Assembly: GCA_932294295.1 (NCBI GenBank)
Contig: OW028575.1
Span: 14,636,058-14,700,057, forward strand
Reading direction: 5' to 3'
Length of the DNA stretch: 64,000 bases
Source: Alitta virens
Lineage: Eukaryota; Annelida; Polychaeta; Phyllodocida; Nereididae
How positions within the stretch are numbered: position 1 is the stretch's first letter; each line of letters starts with the position of its first letter. The notes beneath the pieces are model-generated. The model did no database searches, was not told the origin of the DNA, and was given only the letters and a program-made list of their open reading frames with translations. Below, in pieces: positions 48,511 through 62,200 of the stretch. A program made the translations under genes and the position numbers.

Positions 48511-49620
48511 TGTTGCTGTATTTAGTGTGGGGAATATTACATGTGCGTTGCATTTTGGATTCATCTGACCGAACCTGGGAAGCCCAAAGTGCACCAGAGC
48601 AGGTCAATCAAACACAGCTTGCCTTGCATTGTCCTTGCATTGTAACCCAACTTTCGTAACCTAGTTTCATAACCTGCACACACAAGATAACACATGGATC
48701 GCTCTTTTGCTTTTTGTTTCTTTCGTGTTCTATAATAGAGTGACATGTATAAGACAAACAAGAAGAGGGTTATAACTGTGACATCTAGGCACCTTAGAAA
48801 TGTGGGGTACTCGTCCGAAAGAATTACATTCCAATTACCTCTGATTTAATCTATCAAATTGAATACTCGTTTACAAAAGCCCTAGTATGCAACATATAGT
48901 AACATCAATTAAATACACGATACTGTGATGTAACCACAAGTTTTGTGACCAGGCTTTTGACAATTACCACACGCACAAATAATAGCTTAAATATGTTGCC
49001 ACAACGGACCAATTGTTGCACTTGCAGATCATCCAAAAGATTCACAAAGGCTTAACCCACCCTTGATAACACACTAGAGGTCCTACAAAGCAACTCCTTT
49101 ATCTTTTTAAATTATCAGGGCATTATCAAGACTAAGAAGTGGGTATTTTCACCGCAATCTGTTCAACACAGCTGAAAAGGTAAACCAACTTTACCACGAC
49201 TATTGAACAACATCTCTAGAAATGTCTCAATGTAGAGTCTCACATCATGCAAACTACAAGGTCTCTGCTACCACAGAAAATCTCTTAAGTATTCAGCAAG
49301 CAGACGAAGTGACAGTTATTATGACAACTTAACATGGAAAGGGTAAGCTTTCCTTGACAAGCGTCGTTAAAGTTGTTGGAGGGTAAAATTCTTGAAGGCC
49401 TTTGCCTGTCCCTTCATGGTCCACTGCCCAGCCACGTGAATTGCATCTTCATCCGCTCCAGATGCTGCTGCAGAACACAAGACCAGTAGCCCGAAAAAAT
49501 CTGACTGCTACCCACCGAACGTATCAGGAAATGAGCTGTTATTGGCAAACACCAGAAACTGGTGACAAGCTTCCATAAAGTTACTGCAGGTATGTCAAAT
49601 TACAATTACACTCAAGTTGT

Positions 49621-49895
49621 ATTGTCTCATGCTAATGGTCTGAAGCTTCTATGACCAGATTCCATGAGGCGGATACAACGATGACCTTATAAGGCTTGGA
49701 GTCTACGCCGTGTTACACATTTACCCCATGGGTGGGGTCTTCTACTTGTCTCAGCATGGACACAGAGTACAAGGCACCTCTAATGTAACGTCTCATGCCA
49801 CTCACATGCACATCCAACTGAGAAATAGCTCATGAACAGGCCAGGTATCAAACCCAAATAGCAGACTAGTTGCTGCCTTAAGACACTACCATAAC
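49621..49895 (-). mobile_element. tRNA-derived SINE copy (S2)
   Basis: Shares the full body with S1 and keeps caggccaggtatcaaaccc where the B box lies. The tRNA-like head is more diverged. The body phrase ccatgggtggggtcttctac is the clearest family marker. Confidence 0.7.
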
Positions 49896-50582
49896 CATAG
49901 GTACGAATACACTCAGTAGCACTAAATACCTATGCACACACTAATTTGCAAAACATCACCTCAGTGAAGCACCAAGTTAATTCAAGTCGATACAGAAATT
50001 CACTTATAGAAATTGGCTCTTCCCAATACAAACTCCCCAATAAATGGGCAATTTTAGATACAATTGCACGGAAGTACCAAATGAGAAGTTGTGGCCACAG
50101 CAACCAAGAGAAGCTAAAAGAAACTTCAACTTCACAAAAAAGATGTGATAAATAACAGATCCAAGCTCGGCATGCACAACATCTTTTTGCATCATCTCCT
50201 TGCACTTAAGAGGGTGCTCGGGCCCATCTGAAACTGACAGCTGGGATTCTTACACATGCCATTCACACATACCTCCAGCAGCCTGATCCCTTATGATAAA
50301 TAGCAAAATGTGACGCGGATCAATTTTTCCCTCGGGTAGGATCTAGGGGTCAGAAGAAAATACACAAGTAGGGTCAGGCGGTTTACTTGTTACTGACTCT
50401 TGCAAGAAGTTGTCGCTGTAGCCTGTTGGAAGAGCATTAGCACCTCTGCACAAATATCATGTCGAAAATCAAGATGCAACAATCTGCTACTCAGATTAAC
50501 TCATGTACTGATAGTGTGTAAAAGATACTAAAACACATTGCCACCATTTCATGACAAGTAAATACCTTACAGTTAGTTTCAT

Positions 50583-50712
50583 AGAATTGCAAAATAAACT
50601 CCATAGGACTCCCTTTAGCCACATGACTTTGGGACTTCCACAGGTTATATCAGGCAGTATCTCAGCTAACCATATGCTAACGGGAGTCCTGGATTTTCAA
50701 TTGTTAGAGTAT
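50583..50712. repeat. Fold-back element, copy 4 (degraded)
   Basis: Has aaaataaactccataggact and ctaacgggagtcctggatt at the two sides, matching the family arms. The centre keeps ggcagtatctcagcta. Confidence 0.6.
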
Positions 50713-52290
50713 GTCGAGAAAGGCATTTAATGAAAGTAATCACTTCTTTGTATGTATGACTTAACCGATATCCTGCAAAAGCCACGTGCACAAATGCATG
50801 CAGTGATCACAACAGCACACAAGCACAAATTCAAATCATTTATAGGACTTGCCATACGGAAACCCACAGTAATCAAAGCAACACATCACTGTGCAGAATT
50901 CCCAACCATAAAAGCTAAGCCCTGCCCCCTGGCTCCACGAATCCCAGTATTTACGTTTTCTGGGCAAGCTAGCTAGCTATACAAGAGTCCATCCTGAGGA
51001 CATTTGTGCTCTAGAACCTCGTGGTCCTTTTGCTTTTACTGCCTGGGGCAGCCACTTAATATTTCACAAAATACATCGTATCTGAAGCAAGCTCTGAGGG
51101 TGATTAATTCACCAAGCACCTGCTTCAGCAGCAACAGTGAATTGTAGAGCATCCAAAAAGACAAATAGAAAAAGTCAGTAAGGAGAACACAGGAATCAGA
51201 CAGAGATAGATGCAATGGGGTCCTGACTCCATGACCCAAGGTCTTACACCCCTGGTCCTCCATCATTCACACACATCATAAGGGGAAGCAGTCTCTCAAT
51301 TGCAACAATCAAACATCTCAGGCAAAAAATAGGCAATGGGCATTATTAGAGGAGGCCGCCATGCTCCTATTTTACTTATATACATCTACATTTAAATATT
51401 TACTGAACTTTTATAAACTGTTAATTTCCTAAATAGTTAACAATATTTTTCATACTGTTACACTGCCCAGTGTCTAACTCTAGAAGTTTTAATTTGTAAA
51501 ATGTCAATATCAATATCAAATATTGTATTGTAGTGGAAATATATACAACTGGAATTTTCCAAGTAGGACATATATTCAAACACAATAGCTGATTTTTTTC
51601 TCTGACTCACTATATTTTTCTTGCAATTTATATCCTGGCCAATTACTGCCCGAAATTATACATATCCATCTTTTTATACCTGGCTACGTTTCATACAGTG
51701 AGGCAATATTCATGGTGTCCTTGAAGAGACAACTATGCACTCCGAAAAAGGTCGACATTCAGGGATTTGATGGTCACTGCATGGAGACACACCCCTCAAA
51801 TACCCTCTACCATATTTGAGGAATACAATTGTCATACATCATAGATAACCAAGTGTTGCCCCAAAAAGAATGGTATAATTAAATATAGTCAATGTATTTC
51901 CCTTGAAGAATGATCATGGCCGTGACTCCGGCCAACTCCATGCCAACTGAATTCATTAATCAAGCCATCCATTTGACTTCTTAACCTGGAAGCCAGTTTC
52001 AGCCAGAAAATCTGTACATTGAATATGATACATGAGTTGGATACATCCTCTTGAGCGCGTCATGTTCAAGTATTTGCTCTTGAAAATAAGAGAAGAATGT
52101 GCATGGTTCCGTGCAGTTTCAAAATTCAAGGTTGCAATGATAGCTTAAAGCTAATTAAGTACACAAGGCAAATTTCGCCGATAATTGCCTCTTTGCATCT
52201 TTGAAATTATAAACATTCCATCATAATGGCCAACCTTTGTTGAAAGCACCTTTTTACACACGCCAAACATGCCAAAAATTCCCAACATAT

Positions 52291-52420
52291 TGTAATGTTT
52301 CTGAGAGGCGAGTCCCCGACCTGGGAATCGAACCGCGGGCCTCTTGCACGGGAAGAGAGGGTTAACCATAACAAGAGTCCCTCGTTCATGCGAGGCTAAC
52401 ACCTTGCTAACACCATTACA
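52291..52420 (-). mobile_element. tRNA-Gly-like SINE or tRNA pseudogene, copy A
   Basis: On the minus strand: GGTTCGATTCC is an exact B box, preceded by CTTCCCGTGCAAGAG in the anticodon arm. The A-box region (TTGTTATGGTTAACCC) is degraded. It shares both flanks with copy B, so the unit is larger than a tRNA. Confidence 0.65.
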
Positions 52421-52524
52421 CTCCTCCCTCCTTAGACACCGCACACGCCTGTGTGTGCTGCGCTCTTACCACACAACCCCGGCCTCCAGTGCTGCTACCA
52501 TGCAGCTTTCGTCTGGGGAACCAC

Positions 52525-52660
52525 TGTTATGTTTCTGAGAGGAGAGTGCCCGACCCAGGAATCAAACCTGGGACCTCTCGCACGGGAAGCAAGAGCATTG
52601 ACCACTACACCAAAGAGTCACTTGTTGGTGCGAGGGTAACACCCTGCTAACACTGTTACA
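52525..52660 (-). mobile_element. tRNA-Gly-like SINE or tRNA pseudogene, copy B
   Basis: On the minus strand: TTTGGTGTAGTGGTCAATGC fits the A box, CTTGC-TTCCCGT-GCGAG forms an anticodon stem-loop with CCC at the anticodon position, and CCAGG-TTTGATT-CCTGG forms the T arm. The acceptor stem pairs poorly, so a working tRNA is unlikely. Shared flanks with copy A (ctgagagg.., taacacc-tgctaacac) point to a SINE. Confidence 0.72.
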
Positions 52661-55350
52661 ATATAACACCAGAACTCTATTTTTTTGATCACCGCACAGG
52701 AAAATTTCACCTCTTACCCGGTAATTAAAGCCTTAAAATGTCACCCAAATTTTCATATTTGCCATTATGGATAACCTTATGCTAACAAGGCCAAGACCAC
52801 ATAATGACATCTTACATTGTACGCTAGAGGGATGAGTGAATTCCAATTATTATATACTATTTAATTATTATACATCAACTATGTATTTATTTATTCAATA
52901 TATTCACATTATCAGAACATACAAAATATGTATGCAGAAATTTTGCAACAGGACCCTGGAGAATAAGGATCATATAAATAGTTAAAATTACACATAACAT
53001 GACTAAACAACATCAGAAATGATGCCATGATACATTTGACATTTTCTAAAGTTACTAAACGCTGTTATTAAACTGAGTCTTCGACAATTAAAAAAAAAAA
53101 TAGCATGTTACAGACAATCACATGACCACAAAGCATCTAAAATGACGACTGGTTACATTTGACTTTTTCCACCATTCTAGCATGAGAAGTCAGGCTGCAG
53201 CAGCTGAAGCACAGCCTCTTCAAATGGCAGTGGCATTGGATCTGCCCAGGGATTGCCAGATAGAGATTGGGCCCAGCGCCAGCTGCTTCCCTAATTGCTT
53301 ATCCATCCTCAAGCCGGACTAACTGCCCTGTGCACAGCCTATTTTTTCCCCCGTCTTTTGCTCCTATTCAACAGATTTTGGCAAGGCGTTCTTAAAAAAG
53401 GGACACTTAGCGACAGTAGTAGGCCAGTAGCAAATGGCTCAACTCATGTGAGAAGCTGAGTGAGAGACCATGTCTGAAGTTGGCTGCTTCACATGAACGT
53501 TAGGCAGCTCTGGGTATTGCTTGGATTATATGAAAGGTTTTATTTGTTGTAAATTCATGTTATTGTTCCTCTATGTCTGTCCTTGCTTCTGTCTAGGTCT
53601 TTCTTTTTTTTCTTTTAGTGTCTTTTTCATGTCGTTTGTTATGATTTTACTCAAGACTACCCACATCGCATGTGTGTATGTCTATTTCTGGCAACCAGCA
53701 AATACAATTCAGTCCCAATGCCTAAATATTCTTTCTGACAGTTTTTAAGAGACCACATAGTATGCAGTCCATGTTGCCTTGTTTCTCGGAATAAAGAAAC
53801 TTACAATGCACCATGCTGTATTTATGGCTAAGCTCAGCATGTACACTTGCCTACGCTCTTTTTCTAGGATACACAGTTTCCTGTCCTTGTGGCAGTGAAT
53901 GCTCATGTATTCTGCCCTGGGTCCTGATCCCATTGCTCATGTACATATATGCAATAGCACGATCTTGCTCCTCCCACATAGCATTAAGCAATAAAAGATG
54001 CAGGTCTGACCCAGCCACTGATCCTGAAGAGGCCAACACCGACAGAGCAAGTCAATGCACGTCAACCCCGTGACACTGATGACCGCAAGATGACCTTGAC
54101 TGACCTCTGTCAGGTACACGACCCTGAGCGGCCAGCCATGTTAAAGGTCCATCCTACAGCAAGTCCCTGGTGGAATGGGATCCAGCAAACCCTACACGTC
54201 AACAGATGCACTTGACACCAGCTCCAGAAAACCCTTTAAATCAAGACCTAATTCAGGCTGGACATGGGCAGTAAGGCTGACTGGATGCTAGTTCAGTTGG
54301 CTAACTTGGCTTACTGGGTGTAATTATAGTAGTCAAACGGTTTTAAGTACGGTCACCAAAATTAACTGATAAATTTGGCCAGTGATAATTGCCTGGGAAA
54401 CATTATCATGTCAAAATTTGTCAGACTATTACTCTGCAGGTATTCATACTATTAATAACTCCATTTCAACACAACTTGGTAATTTTAATAGTGGAATTAT
54501 GGTCATATAAGTCAGTCTTAAAACAGGGTACCACTGTATGCCATGTAAGGTTACAAGATTTACAACCATAATTACCTAATATAATTACAAATGAGGTAAT
54601 CATAAACGCTCATTAGTGCATATGAGTTTAAAATGTATAATTATTCCAATTATTTCCCTTCCATTATATTTTCCCTACTGATGTTAACAGTATAATTTAC
54701 TGGTACCTTTTACTCCCTTATCTATAGCTTCCTAGAGCATCAACACTAAGGACAGAGTTACCTGTTTGTTGTACTAAACAACAACAAGAAACCCACTAGC
54801 TTGTGTTCCGCATCTTGCTCATATTAACCATCCCTTGAGGGGCAAGAATACAATTTGCAAGTGAAGCCTACCGTTTAACTAAGAAAGACCCATCCGCTGA
54901 ATGAAATAGTCCCAGGGTAAATTACTTCAATACTTAACAAATTGGACTCAATGAGTTCTTTCTATAATTATGAATAAGGTTAAACTGTTTATCATTACAA
55001 AAATCTACATGCTATCTTTTTTTCTGATACATGGGACGTTATGCACCGCAACTTTGAGAAAGACATTTTTCTACATAATTTTCTTTCTGAGATATATATA
55101 TCTAGACAGAACAAACCATCAGCCTCGCTTTTTATCACTACAGTTACATAGAAAATTTCCTTCAATTCCCATGAGAAATTTCTAAGTTTAACAACCCCAT
55201 ATATCACTTGTCGTTATATTTCTGGAGCAACCTTCCTGTAATAAGAAGAACGTGGACATCAGGAGGAAAAAACTTCCAAGGCAATCGCTCAGTGTACAGT
55301 TTATACGGTGTTTTCATGTTTATACTATAAATCAGTGTATCAAACAAGAA

Positions 55351-55475
55351 GCTTATACTGATGAAATGATAAGGCTAAGGGTCCACACCATGTTACACAT
55401 TTACCCCATGAGTGGGGTCTTTCTCTTGCCTTAGCATAGACACCCAAGTACATGAAGAGTGGGCAGGGTATCAGA
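55351..55475 (-). repeat. SINE copy, truncated (S4)
   Basis: Contains ctgatgaaatgataaggcta, ccacaccatgttacacattt, accccatgagtggggtct and cttagcatagacacc, then a shortened link to gggcagggtatcagac. The A-box part is missing. Confidence 0.65.
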
Positions 55476-55509
55476 CATTACCAGGGTGGAATTGGTGGAT
55501 GTAATATAC

Positions 55510-55564
55510 AAATTGCAATTGATGTTCTGCTTTGCATTACAAAACGGAACATCAATTGCAATTT
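55510..55564. repeat. Perfect 18-bp hairpin
   Basis: aaattgcaattgatgttc at 55510-55527 is the exact reverse complement of gaacatcaattgcaattt at 55547-55564, with a 19-base loop. The arms are shorter than a usual animal pre-miRNA stem. Confidence 0.85.
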
Positions 55565-55977
55565 TTGGCTCCCGTTTGTGCTTTAATGACAATGATGTGC
55601 AGCTTGCTATGCAAGAAAATCCAATAGCAAATCTTTTACTACCCAAAGTAAACACTGTTTACACTGGTAACCCAAAAATGCTTTCTTCTCAATGCTTATT
55701 ATTTCCATACCCTTTGATTCAATCTGCAGTCTGTCACAAACATCTCAAAACTGATGAAATTACCGCAGCTTCATTAGAGTCTGTCACGTGAAATCCCAAG
55801 GATAATAATGCCATTTAATTTTATAAATCTTAATTAATCAGTGTCACTGGTAATGCTACTCCAATTAAATACTTAATTGGTTTCAGTTTTCAGTTCTGGA
55901 ACTGAAATCCACTTGAATCATTCAGGGCCATATGAAGTACTCCCGTCTAGGGAAAAGTGCAGATGATTGAGAAGACA

Positions 55978-56145
55978 ATGGCTCACTTACTTGGGGCCTT
56001 ACATTTCAAGGAGGGGGGGGGGGAACAGGAGGTCATGGCTCACTTACTTGGGGCCGTACATTTCAAGGAGGGGGGGGGGACAGGGGGTCATGGCTCACTT
56101 ACTTGGGGCCGTACATTTCAAGGAGGGAGGGGGGCGGGCAGTGGT
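55978..56145 (+). repeat. Three 55-57-bp tandem repeats with G runs
   Basis: Each unit starts atggctcacttacttggggc, continues with acatttcaaggag and ends in a run of 6-12 G. Unit starts are 55978, 56035 and 56090. Confidence 0.92.
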
Positions 56146-56218
56146 TATGTCCCCCTACTTTTTCACACTTTTGTAAGGTTACAATTTATATTATTCTGAA
56201 TATTGAGGATTTCCCTGG

Positions 56219-56231
56219 CCCCCCCCCCCCC
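56219..56231. repeat. Poly-C run of 13
   Basis: Thirteen C, shortly after the G-rich tandem repeats. Confidence 0.95.
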
Positions 56232-59200
56232 TTCCCACTTTGTCGCAACAAACAAGGCTCCTGCTCACTTATATAATAAGTCGATCATAATCATATACAT
56301 ATTGAAATGCATGTGGTCAAAAATTGTATTATGACATGCACAATGCTATTTTTTACAGAATGAATATTTATGAAGTAATTACAGAATGCACATTCATATA
56401 TATCCTACATGTACATTTGTACAGAACATTATATATCACTCAAAAGGAAGAAAAATATATCCATGCTTAGCCAAATATTTAACACCTTTGTCTCTCAATT
56501 CACCCAAAGTATCCAAATCTCGACGAAAAGCTTGAACTGTATTCACTCACAACCAAGTTCTGTTGCTTGACTTAACACAGCTAACACCATACATAGGTGT
56601 GCAATAAAAACGGTCGACTCTAGACAGCTGTAGCGGTAACTAGCTAAAGCCAGATGCTTATAACTACTTCTAGCTAATCGTCGGCTTACACCTATCACAT
56701 TGTCAATTGAAAAATATAAACTTTGGTAAATGTAAGAAATATATCTAATAAATCATAAATATGTACTTTTAGATCTGGCTTTGAGTAGCCAGCTAAAGCC
56801 AGACAGTTCCGTTTAGTGTCAAGTAGCATCACATAGCAGAAGTTGTCTAGCTTTGTCTAGGTTAAATTTGACGGGCGGTTTTTAATGAAACTAGTGGGAG
56901 TATCAAAAGACCACTCAGAAACATTATGAAAACGTAACCACATTTACAACACAAAGAGAATCCTTTGAAGGTATTAGAAAATACTAGGATGAGTAGAAAA
57001 TCTGGACAGATGACTGCTGTTTGTCTGACCAGTGGTCACCTGCAGTTGACATCAAAGGCAATCTGTGTCCCGCTGGACAGTGTCCAGGGCACAAGTGATG
57101 GTCAGTGTCAGAGCTCCTAATTAGCACAGGTAGGCTGGCCACACACCATAGACCACATAACAGGGAGCCATACAACTGACTCATATTAACTAGTGTAGGA
57201 CTGCAATCACTATACAGGTATGCCAGTTATATCTTTTCACTAAAAGATGACAGATCATGGCAAGCTTTTCTCAAGCAAATTAGAAAACATCAGCCAATGT
57301 CATACCGTACGTGACACCGCCTTGGGGTTACTAAGATTATCTGTTTTGCCAAATTCCAAGATCAAGATATATTTCTAATAAATCCCAACCATTTTACAAT
57401 CATCGCACCAGCCTACTGGCAATTACTTCAGATCACTTCTATTGACCAGAAAGACAATTCGATGGGTACCAACAGCTAAGACCATCATCATTTTAGCATA
57501 ATTTTGCAATCGCACAATTGAGTGCTCCACATCTTAAGACCCATCTACACTGTACATACATTTGTTTCCATTAGGATTAATCCCCTTCACCAATAAAACC
57601 AGTAATCTCTTAAACGTAGTTTTAATGGGTTCATTTAATTGCATCACTCCCTACTTAAATTTCACGAGGAAATGTCATTTCGATTTAAGTTAACCTTGAA
57701 ACCACAACAGGAAAAATCGCCTTGTTTTCCACTGGCATACTGCTTGCTTCTCCTTAATTCTATTCCTGGGAAACCGACTTCAAGATGCCAGAGATGTCTA
57801 GACCAATCCAAGCTGCAGACACTAAGGAAACTACCTTTTTGTTTACTGCCTTTATTTGTCTTTTCCACTCTATATTTGGCAGAATTCCTAGTCATGATTG
57901 AGTCATCCCCTGGCCTAAAGCAACGATTGTCTTCAGTCAACAGGACTCAACAAGAGGATCAGTATTCCTGCCACAGAATTATGTAAAAGAATTACGTCAA
58001 AAATGCCCATAGCCTGAAGGAATTGCGTTTATCTTATTAAAGCAGGCGATCCGAGGGCCTTTGACTTTGCCAAGAGACCTAGCCTGGAGGGTCTGCAGGT
58101 CCCAAGGCCTTTGATGCTGGCACAGATGTCCTTCAGGTGGAACAAGAGGACCTGGGAGGGCCTTGTATGACCTACAGGAGCATCCGAAATGCCAGGCCCT
58201 TGTGACTAAGGATAATAGGGTCAGCATTGATCTCTCTAGAATACAATATTACATCTCCCAGGTCACTTTTGACAGACAACTTCTTGGCATTACAAGAATG
58301 CTGTGATTAAAAAAGACTTCAGACAAAGCTGATTATATGTGGCAGCAAAGAAGAATATACAAGAAAGGGAAATCCCCACCAAGAAATTAATCTTATAATA
58401 CTACATATGTATGCTCATTATTCACGTTCACTGTATTCTGTATAGCTTCAATAAATTCCTCTAGGAAAAAGGTGTAACCAGTAAAACATTTTTTCCTTTT
58501 CTTTTTTTATAATTCCAAATGGTGTTTATCCCGAATTCTGACAAGGGGGAGGGGGCCTTACACCAAATGCTAACTTTTTACCTTCTAGAGACTCTCCTCA
58601 TAAATTTGTATATTTACTAGAGTAATGCACATAAAAGAACTGCATTTGATCTGTGTGTATGACTTTCAAAAATCTGAATCAAATCTTTTGACGAATTACA
58701 CTGTACATCGCAGAAGCAATGCCTAACTGGATTCATCATATCTATGGCTTTACCAAATGAGACTTCTCACATTGAACATCAATATCTAAATGGTTTTGTT
58801 ACATAAAGAACAGAATTAATAAGTATCATGCACGTAGTTTGATCCATTCCATCTGCTATTATCTAGACAGTGATTGATCCATTACAACAGCAGAACCTTC
58901 AAATATTTCACACTCTATCAAATTAATCAGCTACATATTAAATTCAGCTTGTCAAATCAAGTGTAATTTAAATTCATTGGATCAATTCCTCCATGCATTT
59001 TTTATTCGAACTAGATCTAAGCAGTGAAACAACCCGGTAAAAATGAAAAACAGCCAAAAATTAAATATTCTCTGTGACTAAAGAATGTCATGCTGAATAA
59101 AATGTTTCCTGATTCCACAATTTCCAGAATTTATTGGATGAAATTTTCCGTAGTCAGTCCATGAAATATTCATCATTGAAAAAATAAAACAAGTCTGATG

Positions 59201-62200
59201 TGTTCTTTCTTTGAAATCAATGAGAGGATGATTTGGAACATCACAAAACTGCCTTTAGCTATCACAAACATCACTCAGAACTGCTTCAAACTGCACTTAT
59301 CCAAATAAACGTCATTTGAATTGAGGAAATAGCACCAGGAGATTAAAGCAAAACATAAACTACCTACAATGCAAACTTAAAACATGCATACCACATGGAA
59401 TGTAAGTAAATACCATTTCTCATGTGATGATTTGAGTCATTTGAAATCAAAAGACCATTCTAACACAAAGTTTGTTGCTTACCAAATAGATGTTCTAGCC
59501 CTGTCGCCAAGGTGACAACACATTCAGGACATATTTTAATCCTAAGCATGGACCACATTGATTATTAAATTGATTACACAGTAAAACACATATATGGCAC
59601 CTCAGCAAATCGAATGTTAGCATATATTGTTTTTCTCTTTATTTACTTCACTTGACTACAGCAACAACATGAGGGTTCCTTGGTTTCTCTCAACAAGTTT
59701 CAATCACTTTTAGTCATGTCCTCTAAGGCTTGTACACTCCAATGTAATTTCCCTGCCCAAAGACTTGGAAATTGAAAGGTGTTTAAGGAAAGGTTTGACA
59801 GAAGCTCAACAATTCCTTCCTGGTGCTCTTGTATATGCTTAGAATAATCGAATCTAAGAGTGTTTGAATAAAGGAATTGAGCCTAATTGGGAAATTCTAC
59901 ATCAAAGAGCAGTTGTCCTGCAGGCTGGCCATTCCCTGGAGTCCTGTCCCCTTCAACCAACACAACAGGACCAAAAGCAGTCGCAGGCCCCTTCTGAGGG
60001 TTGCTCAGACAGTTGCTCAGAGACAAAGTCAGCTGCACATCTTTGAGATCTAAGATTAGATGCTGACAGCCTGGCAACAAGCCTCGCAGAGAACACACAC
60101 AAAGACCTGGTGAGCTAAATGAAAGTTCACAAATGCCTAAGGTAAAAGCTGAAGCAAAATGCAATTTCCAACACCTTTTGAAATTCCTCATGTTGGCTGA
60201 GGGGCTGATGATCAACAATGTGTTTTGAATTGCACACTAAAATGAAAAGCCTTGCACTAGGGGTCTTGGCAGAGGCAGGTTATTCCCAACTTATCATCTA
60301 TCTCATTATTGCATGGAAACAAAAATCGAGAAGGTTACCATGGGCCTATCATTCTCATTTTAAACGGTGTTGATTACTTTTTATAACTTATATATATAAT
60401 ACATGCACCAATCCCATCAACCAACTGAGACAAACCATTAGCAAGGCAATAACATAAGAGAAAGACTGAGTAATAACTGTACAAAAAGACACTTTGGGAC
60501 ATGCCATCAACCTGTGGGCCCACCTACTGCTGCTCCCTTGAAAGCTTTCTGCAACAAATTTCCCCCACAAAATTGAATCAGGGCATAAATTTACAGCAAT
60601 TTTTCCGGTCCAAAGTCAAGTTAGGTCCATGAGTTATGAACCTCTACGTGATGAGGATCATGATTAATAACATGGGATTTAATTAAGGCTTCAAGCACTG
60701 GTCCTGTCTGTTTCACAAGTTGAGTGATGGGCGAGTCCTAATAATATTTCTATTACAGCTTATTACCAAACCACGTTCTTTCCCCGTTCTAAACTCAATA
60801 TCAGACAACGCCAGTTTGCTTTGTAATGCAATGACCATAATTAAGCCATTTCATTAAATCGGTATTATCATTGTTACAGAATATTCACCATTAAAGCATG
60901 TGACACGTGCTAATTTTGGATTTGCAGTGCCTTGCACCGTAATGTCATAATTAGCGTGTTTAGAATTTCAAAGTTTTATGGGGATGCTTTGAACCACCCT
61001 AGCTAACTAGGCGTTAATGCACTGCAGCGTAGCAATACATTTTTCTGGGGAATTTCTCCCATTTCTGATTATGAGGAATCATCGCTGGTGGGTTGTTTTC
61101 TGCTTTGATCTGGCATGTCTGTTGGTGGTCTAATAACACAGCGAGTTGTCTAATCAAGCTTCTGGTGGTCCCATTCCCCTCTCATGGCCAGCCCTGATAA
61201 CAGAGCATGCCTCATTGATGTCTGTGTATAAAGCCAAACTAAGCTGGCGATTGCCGTCAGCAAACATGGCCATCATTCTTTAATCCCTCTTAATGACCCT
61301 GCACGGATCAGGGGACCAGAAATAGGCCTTTTGATCCCATTCATGTCGCATCCCGCAAAAACTCATGAGGTGCAATAAGCCCTTATTAACCAAAGGGATT
61401 CCTCACATCTCCCAGCCCTTGTTAATAACACTAATCTGGTCATTCTGATTGTGTCAGTTATCTCCTATCCCACCTTCATAGGTGGTCCTGCCTGAGCAAA
61501 TTACGTTGTGTACCAACCTGTACAATGGGCATAAACAGCCAGAACAATAATCTAAGTAAATATGGATCAACAGTCTTAGTAAGTTTGACTCTTACATTAG
61601 TTGCATTTATGATATAGGAAACTTCCAAACTTCTTTCAGACCAAGGTTTCATAAACATTATATGGTGACTTAACCTCATCGGAAACTTCATCGTCCACCT
61701 TAGAACATTCAACCCTGGTTCATCTCCACACATTTGTTCCCAGTCAGTTGTACGAATAAATGAGGGGTCCTTATAACTGACACTGCTCTTAGATGCAGCC
61801 TCATGTTGTGCCTCGACCTACCAATTAAAATAGGCTACTTTGTCTTGTCTACCGACATTGTCTGTTTCAACAAAAATCCTAAACGACCCTGATTGAGTGC
61901 ATGTAATATAAAGTTACTTACAGCATCAATACGTCAATAACTAAAGATTTACTATAATGATGATAAGATAAGATAAGGTAAGATACATTTTTATTAACAG
62001 TCGGTTTTATATCTACGTGTATTGCACCAGAGAATAACTCGGGTCTTATAACTCTTATTTCCCATAGCACTCTACTCAGAATACCATTTACTCCTTACAA
62101 TAGCTGTTTCCATTAAGCATCAGGCTAAATTCCTAACTGTCGATTAAAATTTTCTAAGCTTGCAATCTAAACGCTAATGGGTGTTGCCTGTCGTTTTTGC

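Noticed and set aside
48481..48594. Upstream in-frame ATG at 48594 as the true start
   Set aside because: It would read through a classic pyrimidine tract and acceptor, and would bury the signal peptide inside the protein.
52525..52660. Functional tRNA-Gly gene
   Set aside because: The acceptor stem does not pair properly and the element shares long flanks with a degraded neighbour, so a SINE or pseudogene is more likely.
55459..55791. 110-codon plus-strand open frame
   Set aside because: It overlaps a SINE fragment and the 18-bp hairpin and has no domain I recognise.
57639..57986. 115-codon plus-strand open frame and its 92-codon antisense partner
   Set aside because: Overlapping frames of similar length on both strands, with no family resemblance.
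60660..61040. Possible conserved enhancer rich in taatta and taattagc words
   Set aside because: Homeodomain-like cores are expected often in AT-rich DNA, and no alignment is available to support conservation.
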